A DNA stretch of 64,000 nt from a virus, in the IMG/VR virus record IMGVR_UViG_3300036830_000184, positions 1-64,000 of that record. One strand, written 5' to 3'. The notes below the pieces were generated by a model. The model ran no database searches and was not told the DNA's origin. It saw only the letters and a list, made by a program, of their open reading frames with translations. The translations under genes were made by a program, and so were the position numbers. Each line of letters opens with the position of its first letter. The stretch's first letter is position 1. Below, in pieces: positions 17,784 to 25,919 of this stretch.

Positions 17784-18384
17784 AATTATTGCTGAAGCCT
17801 TAGTGGCTTACACCGCTGACAAGGGCGCGCACGATCGCACCGGGATGCAGATCGCGCGGAACCAAGCCAAGTATGGCCGGCTTGGTGTGTCGGCCGAGAT
17901 GATCCGCCTGCTGCACAAAGAGAGTCGGCTGACCGAGGAAGAGCGGCAACAGAAGTATGCCAACGAACTGCGTTACCGCAAAGCGGTCTCGCTCTGGGAT
18001 GCCGAGTCCGAGGATGACTTTGCGATGGCGATGGAGGCGGCCTCGCAGACCCAGGCGGCCCACGGGCACGTGACCGACTTGCTGGCAGCGGCCCGCTCCT
18101 ACAATGACGGGTTTAACTCCGCGGCCCATGGCCGGGCGGACGAAGCGGCCAACCCCCATACCGCCGGCACGTTGCAGCACGCGCAGTGGGCCAAGGGCTG
18201 CAAGGATGGGATCAAGCACCTGAAGGAATTCGGTGAGGAACCGACCGCCGAGGGCGAGAAGCGGGGTCGCGGTCGCCCGCGCAAGGTTGTCGTGACCGAG
18301 CCCACACCCGAGCAAGAGGAAGAGGCTCAAGCTGGGGCCGAACCGGCCGGCGGAGGATTTGGCTTCCCGAGCATCCCGCACTGA
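17758..18384 (+). CDS. RMF-like (ribosome modulation factor fold) protein with AT-hook-like tail
   Basis: 208 residues from an ATG with GGGAG seven bases upstream; upstream in-frame ATGs lack a site. The segment SYNDGFNSAAHGRADEAANP...QWAKGCKDGIKHL (about 115-165) resembles the Rmf/CrpP fold, small domains that bind ribosomes or other targets. The N-terminus is helical. Near residue 180 is GRGRPRKVVV, an AT-hook-like motif almost identical to the one in the 8496-9434 protein. The C-terminus is acidic and Pro-rich. Cellular target unknown. Confidence 0.65.
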   Translation: MSGSNVVSEIIAEALVAYTADKGAHDRTGMQIARNQAKYGRLGVSAEMIRLLHKESRLTEEERQQKYANELRYRKAVSLWDAESEDDFAMAMEAASQTQAAHGHVTDLLAAARSYNDGFNSAAHGRADEAANPHTAGTLQHAQWAKGCKDGIKHLKEFGEEPTAEGEKRGRGRPRKVVVTEPTPEQEEEAQAGAEPAGGGFGFPSIPH

Positions 18385-18914
18385 TGGCGTGGATTGCGGG
18401 CGAGGTGATCCGGATTGAAATCCCCGGATCACCCAAGGCGGTCCCGCGACAGCGGCATAGGATCGTCACGCCCAAAAATAAGCCCGCGTTCGTCCACAAC
18501 TATCAGGTCTCGGACTCACGGAACGAGGCTGCCGTGATCAGAGACTTTGCGCAGCAGGCGATGAACAAGCAGCCGCCGATCGAGGGGCCGGTGGAACTGC
18601 GCTTTGTCTGCTACATGCCGGTGCCACCGGGGTGGTCGATGAAGAAGCAGCGGGCTGCGCTCGCGGATCAGATCCGGCCGCACGGGCGCCCTGACGTGGA
18701 CAACCTGTTGCGCCGGGTGGACTCATTCAAAAAGGTGATTTGGCGGGATGACTCGCAGATCACGGATGCTGCGGTGTGGAAGCGCTACAGCGACCGGCCG
18801 CGGGTGGTGGTCGAAATCAGGCCGCTGGTATTTCAGCAGGCGCAACCGGCGGCAAAGTCCAGGGTCGCCAATAGAGGTAACGCTCATCCCCCATCCACGG
18901 CTCTAGCTTCCTAG
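18384..18914 (+). CDS. rusA: RusA-family Holliday-junction resolvase
   Basis: 176 residues. The RusA active-site block is clear: GRPDVDNLLRRVDSF followed by IWRDDSQITDAAVWKRY, containing the conserved Asp residues, then the RVVVEI closing strand. RusA cuts four-way junctions during recombination and before packaging. Start overlaps the previous stop (TGATG). The last 26 residues extend past the usual RusA end into the convergent gene and may be dispensable. Confidence 0.9.
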   Translation: MAWIAGEVIRIEIPGSPKAVPRQRHRIVTPKNKPAFVHNYQVSDSRNEAAVIRDFAQQAMNKQPPIEGPVELRFVCYMPVPPGWSMKKQRAALADQIRPHGRPDVDNLLRRVDSFKKVIWRDDSQITDAAVWKRYSDRPRVVVEIRPLVFQQAQPAAKSRVANRGNAHPPSTALAS

Positions 18915-19107
18915 GGTCCAGCACGATCGAGACCAACCACTCGTCGGCCATCACCTGGACGCGGTCATAGTGATAGGGCGACGGGGCGGTTGGATTGGCT
19001 TCCTCCATTGGATACCACGGGAGCCATCCGTCTGGTGCGGCGGTGATGTCGTTGGCGATCCACCAAGCGCCGCACCGTTGAGCCAGACGGACGAAGATCA
19101 TCGTCAT
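18817..19107 (-). CDS. Unknown Trp-rich protein overlapping the rusA tail
   Basis: 96 residues with nine or more tryptophans, beginning MTMIFVRLAQRCGAWW. Start chosen because ATG overlaps the upstream stop (ATGA). The last 98 bases overlap the 3' end of the convergent resolvase gene. It closes the minus-strand regulatory operon. Family not recognised. Confidence 0.5.
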   Translation of the reverse strand: MTMIFVRLAQRCGAWWIANDITAAPDGWLPWYPMEEANPTAPSPYHYDRVQVMADEWLVSIVLDPRKLEPWMGDERYLYWRPWTLPPVAPAEIPAA

Positions 19108-19268
19108 AACGACAGGCACCGACGCGCAATCTCGGCGTTGATCCGGGCCAGCTTGATCCGCAAGGCGGCTTGCTGGTCGGGCAGGAGAAAGTCGAGATCA
19201 AGGTCGATGGTGATCCACTTTCGCCGATCGCGCAGCACCAGCATGATAATCGCCATATCTTCGGTCAT
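19104..19268 (-). CDS. Small acidic-then-basic peptide of the regulatory operon
   Basis: 54 residues, beginning MTEDMAIIMLVLRDRRKW and ending with a basic helix. The start lies ten bases after the HTH gene stop. A longer frame reads through that gene and is unlikely. No homology recognised. Confidence 0.5.
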   Translation of the reverse strand: MTEDMAIIMLVLRDRRKWITIDLDLDFLLPDQQAALRIKLARINAEIARRCLSL

Positions 19269-19278
19269 GTGGGCATCG

Positions 19279-19593
19279 TCACACCGGCCAGCCGTTGCGA
19301 TCGGTCGGCGGCTTGTAGGGCGGAGCGGTCGCGCGCTCGGCGCGGGCCAGGGCAATCTCACGATCCAACTCAGCGCGGGCGCGGGCTCGGGCGCGGTCCC
19401 ATGCGTCCGCCGCCATGGCTGGTCCTACGGTCCGGGCGCGCTCGGCTTTGGCCATGCGGGGAAATGAAATCTTCTGTTGGGTGGCGTGGTAATCGAGGAT
19501 GTGCAGCTTCACGCCCAGTCGGTCGGCGGTCGCCTTGCGCGAGAAGCCACGGTTGGCGAAGTCCCGCATCCGCTCAACATCCTCGGGTGTCAT
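19279..19593 (-). CDS. Helix-turn-helix protein downstream of the GcrA homologue
   Basis: 104 residues. Residues 5-35 form a plausible helix-turn-helix (RDFANRGFSRKATADRLG then VKLHILDYHATQ), of the type that recognises DNA in recombinase-like domains. The rest is a long Arg/Ala helix and a Pro-rich tail. The ATG overlaps the GcrA-homologue stop (ATGA), so the two are made together. Confidence 0.6.
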   Translation of the reverse strand: MTPEDVERMRDFANRGFSRKATADRLGVKLHILDYHATQQKISFPRMAKAERARTVGPAMAADAWDRARARARAELDREIALARAERATAPPYKPPTDRNGWPV

Positions 19594-20252
19594 GCGGCCA
19601 CTCGCCGACCGGCCTTCATGTGTTCCTCGCAGTAGGGCTCGCCGGGCTGGGTGGCGTGGTCACAATAATGGAAACTCGGGGTGCGCGGGGTGCCGCATGG
19701 CCAACAGCATTCCGTCACGCGGCCTCGGTGGGTGGGGATCGGTGTCGATTTGGGGGGCGCTGGCGCGACGATCTTGGGTTTGGGCGCGCGTTTGATCACG
19801 ACGCGAGGCAATGGCGGAAGGGGCGCCTCGGGTTTGACCGCCTTCGGGCGTGGTGTCACGGCGCGGACGCGTTTGGGGGCACCTTCAGGGTCGGGGTAAA
19901 GCGGACTAGGGCGGCGATCAAGGTCCAGGCGCGATGCCTTGCCGACGATGGCATTCTTTGAAAGATGGAGTTCCCGGCCGATCGCGGCCGTGGATTTGCC
20001 GGCGGCCCAACCGCTGCGCAGGATCGCGATCGTCTCCTCGTTCCAGGGGCTCGCTGGTTTCCTACGGCCAAGGCGCGGAAGGCCATAGCGGTGGCGGATG
20101 CGGTAGATGACCCGTTGGTCGCAGTCTAGGGCGATGCAGATCTGATCAACCGTTTTGCCCTCGGCAATAAGGGCCAGCATGTCGTCATCCGAGAAGCCGC
20201 GTTTCGCCGCGCAGATCGCCCGCAGTTTTGCTATCCCAGTTTCGGTATTCAT
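19590..20252 (-). CDS. gcrA-like: GcrA-family cell-cycle regulator with extra N-terminal HTH
   Basis: 220 residues. Residues 70-115 are the GcrA DNA-binding domain (WNEETIAILRSGWAAGKS, IGRELHLSKNAIVGK); residues about 181-214 are the GcrA C-terminal sigma-binding type domain (CCWPCGTP...FHYCDH, GEPYCEEH). In Caulobacter-type bacteria GcrA binds promoters methylated by CcrM and works with sigma-70. Here an additional helix-turn-helix (about 20-58) precedes it, with a Pro-rich linker between the domains. The gene overlaps its upstream neighbour by 68 bases. The family is essentially alphaproteobacterial, which points to the host. Confidence 0.85.
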   Translation of the reverse strand: MNTETGIAKLRAICAAKRGFSDDDMLALIAEGKTVDQICIALDCDQRVIYRIRHRYGLPRLGRRKPASPWNEETIAILRSGWAAGKSTAAIGRELHLSKNAIVGKASRLDLDRRPSPLYPDPEGAPKRVRAVTPRPKAVKPEAPLPPLPRVVIKRAPKPKIVAPAPPKSTPIPTHRGRVTECCWPCGTPRTPSFHYCDHATQPGEPYCEEHMKAGRRVAA

Positions 20253-20919
20253 CGGTCTCTCCCTCTGCGCCCTCGGGGATTAAAGACAGGTTGTGGGGCG
20301 CGAATTTCGTGATCAGGCCACGGAGGGTGCGTAGCGCGGCGATGATCTGTTGCGGTGTGGGGTGGGCCTGGGTGCCGTCATTGTAGGAGCCGTAACAGGA
20401 TCGGATGGCCCGGCGCACCGTCTCCGGGTCGGACCATTCGGCGGCGCGGTCGCTAGAGTCGGAGGCCCAACCGAGGCGCACCGCCATTTCAGCGGCGCGA
20501 ATGTCCGTCTTGAGCAAGTGGGCAAAGGCCGCGGGGTGATAGCGCCGAACCAGCGTCAAGGTGGCCGCGGCCCCTCGATCGGTGGGCTCAACGCGCAGCC
20601 AGCGGGCGATCCAGTTGCGGCCGTCGATATCCACCGGCGCGGTGGCGGCGGCCTCGGGCAGTGCATCGGACTCGGGGAGGTGCTGTTGACGCCAGCGGTT
20701 GAGGCGTTGGCGGATGTCGGCTTCCCGGAACCACTCCAGGTCGATCAGAACGTAGTTCGCGCTCTCTTCGTTGAAGGCGGCGAGCGGATAGGATTGGGAG
20801 AGGCTTGGCGCCATGATCTGCGTCTTGGCGTCGGCCTCGTCGGCGGAGTCATTGTTCGGCAGCCGGGACATGATCCATAGCAGCCAGGTCCGAACCTCTT
20901 TGGGGGTTGCGCGTCTCAC
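20185..20919 (-). CDS. Unknown helical protein upstream of the GcrA homologue
   Basis: 244 residues starting at GTG (no ATG fits the spacing after the upstream gene). Predominantly helical with Trp/Arg-rich motifs such as WFREADIRQRLNRW. The C-terminal 22 residues overlap the GcrA-homologue start. No domain recognised; membership in the regulatory operon is the only functional hint. Confidence 0.6.
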   Translation of the reverse strand: MRRATPKEVRTWLLWIMSRLPNNDSADEADAKTQIMAPSLSQSYPLAAFNEESANYVLIDLEWFREADIRQRLNRWRQQHLPESDALPEAAATAPVDIDGRNWIARWLRVEPTDRGAAATLTLVRRYHPAAFAHLLKTDIRAAEMAVRLGWASDSSDRAAEWSDPETVRRAIRSCYGSYNDGTQAHPTPQQIIAALRTLRGLITKFAPHNLSLIPEGAEGETDEYRNWDSKTAGDLRGETRLLG

Positions 20920-20934
20920 GTTGGCCGGTCCAGA

Positions 20935-21444
20935 TCAGTCGTCACCACCACCGACATAACCGAGGAGCGGTAAGCCTGGGTCCCGTGAAGCCACCACGCC
21001 GTCCAAGATGATCGGTCCCCGGCCGGCTTCTTCGGCTTCGCGCATGAGGAGTTCGAGCGCACCATTTCTAAATGTCTCCCGTGGTTTCTGGCGGTCGGCA
21101 TAAGTGCCTTCCAGCAGGCGCACGAAAGATTTGGGTTGAAGCAGAAAATCGAAATCCGCCCGCCATCCCCGTGCGCCGCAGCAGAATGACGAATTACCCA
21201 CAGCCGCGACGGCTTCCAAGACGCCATCCAGGCCCACTTCGCGGATACGGGTGGCCAAGTGGGCGCTCCTGGCGATGGTCATCATCCGGATGCTCGGAAG
21301 ACCGGCCTGTTTGGCCATGGTGTTCCAGGCGTCGGCGATTTGCCGCTCGACGGCATTCATCCGAATGTGATTAAATAATTTTGTGACACGGTTCATTTCT
21401 CCAAGTACGTCAATATTTGGAGAAACACACTTGTCATCAGCCAT
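20935..21444 (-). CDS. Unknown protein, first of the GcrA operon
   Basis: 169 residues if begun at the outermost ATG; a second in-frame ATG at 21396 has GGAG only two bases away. Between the two candidate starts lies the inverted repeat TTTCTCCAA/TTGGAGAAA, which would be an operator if the inner start is used. The protein has a QIADAWNTMAKQAGLPSI helical N-terminus and FDFLLQPKSFVRLLEG, reminiscent of phage replication-region proteins, without a firm match. Confidence 0.5.
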   Translation of the reverse strand: MADDKCVSPNIDVLGEMNRVTKLFNHIRMNAVERQIADAWNTMAKQAGLPSIRMMTIARSAHLATRIREVGLDGVLEAVAAVGNSSFCCGARGWRADFDFLLQPKSFVRLLEGTYADRQKPRETFRNGALELLMREAEEAGRGPIILDGVVASRDPGLPLLGYVGGGDD

Positions 21445-21531
21445 TTAGGCGGGATATGCACGCCTAAGCGGACGCTAAATGCGGTCTCCTGGGTCGCGGT
21501 TAGTAAGCCCGTGAACAGCCAACAACTTGTT

Positions 21532-21565
21532 ACCGAGGAGATGGCCTTGCACGCCCCTCCTCGGT
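21532..21565. terminator. Candidate bidirectional terminator hairpin
   Basis: Nine perfect base pairs, ACCGAGGAG at 21532-21540 with CTCCTCGGT at 21557-21565, enclosing a 16-base loop. Plus-strand sequence after it is pyrimidine-rich (CCTCTTCTTT). It lies just past the stop of the minus-strand gene at 21585, so it may end that transcript. The gap from 21445 holds nothing else I can name. Confidence 0.45.
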
Positions 21566-21584
21566 CCTCTTCTTTACAGCGAGG

Positions 21585-21857
21585 TTACTCCCCACCCAAG
21601 AGGCTAATCGTCAGCCGTGGGATCGGGAGATCGAATGCCTGGAAGTAGGCCAAGGTCATCGGGTCATAGAAGGCCGCACGCTCACGCAGCTTCTTCTCAC
21701 CGCCTTGGGTCTCGATCATCACCGCGGTATCACGGCGTCCGAGTCGGGCTTTGTAGACGATGACCGAAATGTCCCGGACCCGCTCTTGATCGATCGGGGG
21801 GAACAGGTCGGCCGCCTTCGTTCCCCTGACAGGGCCTCGCGATTTTGCTTTTGCCAT
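21585..21857 (-). CDS. Unknown 90-residue protein
   Basis: Basic N-terminus (MAKAKSRGPVRGTK) followed by a mixed alpha/beta domain ending PRLTISLLGGE. No family recognised. It stands alone on the minus strand, divergent from the small plus-strand gene at 22022 across a 164-base gap with an AT-rich core near 21900 that could hold promoters. Confidence 0.55.
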   Translation of the reverse strand: MAKAKSRGPVRGTKAADLFPPIDQERVRDISVIVYKARLGRRDTAVMIETQGGEKKLRERAAFYDPMTLAYFQAFDLPIPRLTISLLGGE

Positions 21858-22021
21858 AAGCAGGACTCGTAAATCCAGGGACCGAAACCGTCAATGGAAA
21901 ATCCGATACTTTTATTGTGATTTGTTGGCCTCGTTGGCGGCGTTGATGATTGCCAAAGGCTCACTCTTGGGTCGCGACGCGCGGTAACGCTGGGCCAGTC
22001 AGGCAGGCGGGGGCACTCATT

Positions 22022-22234
22022 ATGGCTGATCTATTTGCCGGCGAGCCGGTGCCGCTTGGTGAGCAAATCCGCGAAATCGAACGTGAGCTTGAGACCCGCC
22101 GGGCGGTCTATCCGCGTTGGGTCCAGGCCGGGCGGCTATCCTTTGATGTGGCCAAACGGCGGGTGCTGATCATGGAGGCGGTTCTGGCCGAGTTGAAGGG
22201 CAGGCAGGGCGGGGCGGATCACGGGGCGGTTTGA
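22022..22234 (+). CDS. Conserved small phage protein
   Basis: 70 residues. The pattern EIERELETRRAVYPRWVQAGRL...AKRRVLIMEAVLAEL is common in phages of Gram-negative bacteria; its function is not known. Almost entirely helical. The start is preceded by a G-rich run acting as ribosome-binding site. The 1.4 kb array begins directly after its stop and would form its 3' untranslated region. Confidence 0.7.
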   Translation: MADLFAGEPVPLGEQIREIERELETRRAVYPRWVQAGRLSFDVAKRRVLIMEAVLAELKGRQGGADHGAV

Positions 22235-22640
22235 TCCCGGCACGGCTGCGCAGGCAGTCCAACATCCAGGCGGGAATACCCGCCGTCACGGCTGGTTTGA
22301 GGTGGATGGCGACCCGCGGCAACGCAAGGCCAGGGGTGGCGCTGCCGGTGTGGTCTATCTGTTAGTGGCTAGGCGCGATGGGCATGGCAGGTCACGCAGG
22401 GCAGGTGTGTTCCGGATTGGTCTTCGCTTTGCAACGCCAGGCTGATCGGGGCAACGCAGGCTGCCCGAGGCGAGGTTGAGCGAGGCACCGAGCGCCAGGC
22501 AGGTAAGGTGGGCGAGGCACCGCGCTGCGCATCGAGGTAAATCCTTGCGTGGCAGGCTATTCGAGGCACGTGCGGCTACGCCATCCGAGGCGTCGCTAGG
22601 TTAAGCGAGGCGGGTTTGGTTGGTGGGGCGGGGCTTCTCT

Positions 22641-22724
22641 GGGTTCGCTCGGCGGGTGCGGCGAGGATATCAGGGCTGCGTTGGGTTCGCTTGGCGGGTT
22701 TGGTGAGGATGACGGGGCTGCGTT
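22641..22724 (+). repeat. 42-bp imperfect tandem duplication
   Basis: Two adjacent units, 22641-22682 and 22683-22724, each beginning GGGTTCGCT and ending with GGGGCTGCGTT or the like. Differences are mostly transitions. The unit is longer than the ordinary array words. Confidence 0.75.
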
Positions 22725-23280
22725 GGCGGGGTAGCGATGGCCGGCATTGCTCGGAAAGTCATCGCACCGCTTATCTGGGCGTCGCAGGCTGGGTCGCTTT
22801 AGGCGCGAAGAGCTAGGGACGGCTAGGCACGGCAGGCGTGGATAGGCGTGATTGGCTTGGCAACGGAGGCAAGGCAGGCGTGGAACGGTTGGCTCTTCGT
22901 GGTTCCGGACGTGAGGTGTTTCATTTCGCGGTGAGGCAGGCTGATCGGACCGGGGCATCGTAGGCGTGGCGGGTGACGTTGACCGTCGCGAGTTTGGGCG
23001 ACGCATGGTGAGGCCGGGCAGGTCGGGTGTCGCGACCTTGCGATGGAAAGGACTGGTTTGGCAGGTCCGGCAACGTTGGCAACGCCTCGTAGGCTAGGCA
23101 GGTTCGGTTGGTGGCGTGGGCAACGCAGCGACCGTAGGTTATGGCGGGCGAGGCAGGGTGTCGCTTCTCCTGTCCAGGCCGGAAAGGCAGGCTAGGCATG
23201 GCCGAATTTGGCCGGGCTTCACTGGGTTTGGCTGGGCCGGCAACGTTGGCGTCTCAACGCTGGGTCAGGCATGGCTCGCA

Positions 23281-23340
23281 GGCTAATCGGCACTTCGGTG
23301 CCCAATACCCACGAGGGATCAACCCTCGGTCACGGCAGGC
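23281..23340 (+). ncRNA. Structured element copy 1: UUCG hairpin plus second hairpin
   Basis: Hairpin one is GGCAC-TTCG-GTGCC (23289-23302), a canonical cUUCGg tetraloop. Hairpin two is CGAGGG, five-base loop, CCCTCG (23312-23328). Compared with the second copy, the outermost pair of hairpin two changes C-G to T-A, a compensatory change that argues for an RNA structure. Confidence 0.6.
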
Positions 23341-23469
23341 ACGGCCACGCGACTCCGCTTCTGGCCAGTCAAGGTGAGGCAGGCGTGGTTTGGATGGCAG
23401 CGCCACGCTCCGCAAGGAACGGCAGGCAGGGCATCGCAACGCGCTTCGGGGTAAGGATCTGGCCAGGCA

Positions 23470-23529
23470 GGCAATCGGCACTTCGGTGCCCAACACCCAT
23501 GAGGGGATCAACCCTCAGTCACGGCAGGC
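23470..23529 (+). ncRNA. Structured element copy 2
   Basis: Same order as copy 1, 189 bases away. The UUCG hairpin is unchanged (23477-23490); hairpin two is TGAGGG, six-base loop, CCCTCA (23500-23517). Flanks AATCGG and TCACGGCAGGC are also conserved. Confidence 0.6.
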
Positions 23530-23678
23530 AAGGCGTGGCAGGGGCGGCGACGCGTTTCGCGGCCTGAACTGGCCCGGCTAGGGGCTGACAGGGGAGAGTC
23601 CGGGGTCCAACTCGGACCCTCCCCATCCCGCCTATAATTTTGTGCGGCCTTCACCGCAGTTAACGATTGCGGCTCGGC

Positions 23679-25919
23679 TCACGGCAACAATGCGGTGTCG
23701 GCTCTGACCTTCGCCAAGGCCGTCACGGCGCCCGTCAGCACGCCATTGATAGCATCGATCTCGGCCTGAACCGAAGCCACGGTCACGCCGGTCGGGGGTG
23801 GCGGAGGCGGCGGAGGTGGCGTGACGCCGATCGGGTTGGCCGCAGCGGTGGCCGAGATCAGCCCGGCAATCAGTTGGCCGTAGGGTGTGATCTGGCCGGC
23901 ATCGGTGACCATCTGGTCGCCTTGCTCGTCCGGATTGAAGGCCCACGCGCAATAGGACATGCCGGAGGCGCCCACCACCTGGCAAACTTGCGTCCCGTTG
24001 GCATCGACCGCACCGCCGGTTGTGGAGTTGCCGAACTCGCCGATCACCACGGGCACCAGACCATCCAGCGAGGTGATCGATTGCGCGCCGGCCACACCGG
24101 AGGCACCGCCGACCGAGCCTTGCAGGCCAGCCTTGATCGTCGGGATATCGGTGGAGAAGTTGGTTACCCACCCATAGTAGTGAAGGTCCCAACAAATGTT
24201 ATACATGGTTGCATAGAGCGCGGGCGTCATCGGCCCTTTGCCGTCGTAACCCGTCGCCTGGCTGCCCACGAGGCCCGGATTGCCGCCGGAGGGTTCCTCC
24301 ATGAACACCAGCGCAAAGCTGCCGGCGCCCCGGATGGCGTCATAGATCGCCTTTTCCTGCGTCGCGATGCCGGCCAGATTGTTGCCGTTGCCGGGCTCGT
24401 TGAAGGTGCCGAAGGCCACGTAGGGGTTGGCCTTGTAGGCCGCCGCCATGGCCGCATACCACTTGACCTCGGCGGCAAGCTGGCTCCCGGTGAGCGGCGG
24501 CGCGCTGATCCCGGTGTGATCCTCGAAGATCATCAGGGTCTGTTGCGCGGTCGCCCATTGGATGAAGGCGGCGTAGGTCGACGGGTCAGAATAGGCCCGA
24601 TTGGCAATCCGCAGGATGCGTGTGCCGGGGAACATCGTGCCGGTCTTGGCGCTGACCGTGTCCATCTGGTCTTGGTTGAGGTTGAAGCCGCCGGCCGCGA
24701 GGACCGACCCATCCGGGCGCAGGATCTTGGCACCGGAGACCTTGAAGAAGCCGGCTGGCGTCGGGTTGGTGCCGGGTGGGGGCGGGGGCGGCGTCACGCC
24801 ACCGGGGAGTGGGCTCGTCGTGGTGGCACCGGACCAGCTTGACCCGAGCCACGAATACCAACTCCCGGCCGTGTTCTGTTGCCAGATGACGCCCTTCTCC
24901 AGGGCCATGAGGGTGACGTTTTTGGTCGTCGTGTCGTTGACGTTGTTGCGCGCGATGGTGCCGGCCGGGGTGATCGTCCAGACATTGCCGGTGGCGTCGG
25001 TGATCGAGCCGGTGCCGGGGGTGATGCGGGTGTCGTCGGGCGAGGGTGTGATGGTCACGGGTGGGGTGACTCCTGTTCCAGATGCGGTCTGCGCCGCCGC
25101 CCAATCCCAGATCGGCTTGCCGGCGGGGAGCGGGCAGTAACTGTCCCAGACATCATGGCCCTTGTTCGGATCGAACAGTAGCCGGAAGGCGGAGGTGCCC
25201 GCCTGCGCACCGGCTGGCCCGCTGACCGTGGGGGCGCCGTTGGCGAAGTGCGCCCACACGGCCAGGTCCCAATTCGGCGGACTGGTGGTGTCACCGGCGC
25301 CATGCACGGCAAAGATCGGCACGCCGGTGATGGTCTCGAACTGCGCCGCGGTCGGCCCCACGCCGTAGCCGTTGCGCTCGATCACGCCGGCCATGGGAAT
25401 GAAGGCGCAGAAGGTCCGGCTGCGGGTGCCGTTTTTGGTGTTGTGATCCAGCGCCTGCGCCCATGAGCCGATGCCGCCGAGCGAGGCCCCGCCGACCACG
25501 AGGGCATCCGGGTCGGCCCCGAGATTGGTCACGGCATACTGCGCACAGAGCGCGACCGAGTCCTCGTTGGCGTCGTCGTTGGGCGGGGTCCAGCCGCCGA
25601 AGTTCTGCTCCACGTCGCTGCCGGTGGTCTGATCGCAGGCCGGAACCAAGATCAACCAGGGGTAGGCGCCCATGAAGGCGGAGTTGTTGAACCACGCATC
25701 GGCCTGGCAGGCTTGGGGTAGCGCGTCATCACCATTATACGCCCGGTTGCCTTCTTCGTCCTCATGCTCCCAGACGAGGCAGCGATACTTGCCACCTGCA
25801 ACCCATCCCGGAGGAGCCAGCACGTAGAAGATCATCTTCTGCCCGGACGGCAGGGTGGGACCCGTCGGGAGTTGGAAGCGGGTCCACTTGCCCGGAACGA
25901 GTGAGGTGGGATTGGTCAT
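23679..25919 (-). CDS. Bifunctional esterase / GH5-like glycoside hydrolase
   Basis: 746 residues from an ATG with GGGGAG ten bases upstream. Residues about 1-285 are an alpha/beta-hydrolase of the PHB-depolymerase/feruloyl-esterase type: nucleophile S146 in GGASLGG, with D210 (HGAGD) and H255 (KGHDVWD) as likely partners. A small Trp-rich module (about 305-365; GNVWTIT, SWYSWLGSSW) resembles a carbohydrate-binding unit. After a poly-Pro linker, residues about 395-670 form a GH5-like cellulase domain with acid/base E508 (FNEP) and nucleophile E628 (GEFG). No signal peptide. A virion-borne or lysis-released polysaccharide depolymerase is likely. Confidence 0.8.
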   Translation of the reverse strand: MTNPTSLVPGKWTRFQLPTGPTLPSGQKMIFYVLAPPGWVAGGKYRCLVWEHEDEEGNRAYNGDDALPQACQADAWFNNSAFMGAYPWLILVPACDQTTGSDVEQNFGGWTPPNDDANEDSVALCAQYAVTNLGADPDALVVGGASLGGIGSWAQALDHNTKNGTRSRTFCAFIPMAGVIERNGYGVGPTAAQFETITGVPIFAVHGAGDTTSPPNWDLAVWAHFANGAPTVSGPAGAQAGTSAFRLLFDPNKGHDVWDSYCPLPAGKPIWDWAAAQTASGTGVTPPVTITPSPDDTRITPGTGSITDATGNVWTITPAGTIARNNVNDTTTKNVTLMALEKGVIWQQNTAGSWYSWLGSSWSGATTTSPLPGGVTPPPPPPGTNPTPAGFFKVSGAKILRPDGSVLAAGGFNLNQDQMDTVSAKTGTMFPGTRILRIANRAYSDPSTYAAFIQWATAQQTLMIFEDHTGISAPPLTGSQLAAEVKWYAAMAAAYKANPYVAFGTFNEPGNGNNLAGIATQEKAIYDAIRGAGSFALVFMEEPSGGNPGLVGSQATGYDGKGPMTPALYATMYNICWDLHYYGWVTNFSTDIPTIKAGLQGSVGGASGVAGAQSITSLDGLVPVVIGEFGNSTTGGAVDANGTQVCQVVGASGMSYCAWAFNPDEQGDQMVTDAGQITPYGQLIAGLISATAAANPIGVTPPPPPPPPPTGVTVASVQAEIDAINGVLTGAVTALAKVRADTALLP

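Larger units (their letters stand above)
22235..23678 (+). repeat. Non-coding GGCAGGC-type array 4, largest
   Basis: About 1440 bases without a credible gene. The plus strand repeats GGCAGGC, GCGAGGC, GGCAACG and GGCATGGC at irregular intervals. Within it are a 42-base tandem duplication (22641 and 22683), a repeated GCGAGGCACCG word near 22480 and 22510, and two copies of a 60-base element with two hairpins (23281 and 23470). It is transcribed either from the gene at 22022 or on its own, and meets the convergent esterase/GH5 gene at its end. Confidence 0.65.

Noticed and set aside
22235-23678. CRISPR array
   Set aside because: Repeats are not regularly spaced or uniform, there are no spacers of constant length and no cas genes.
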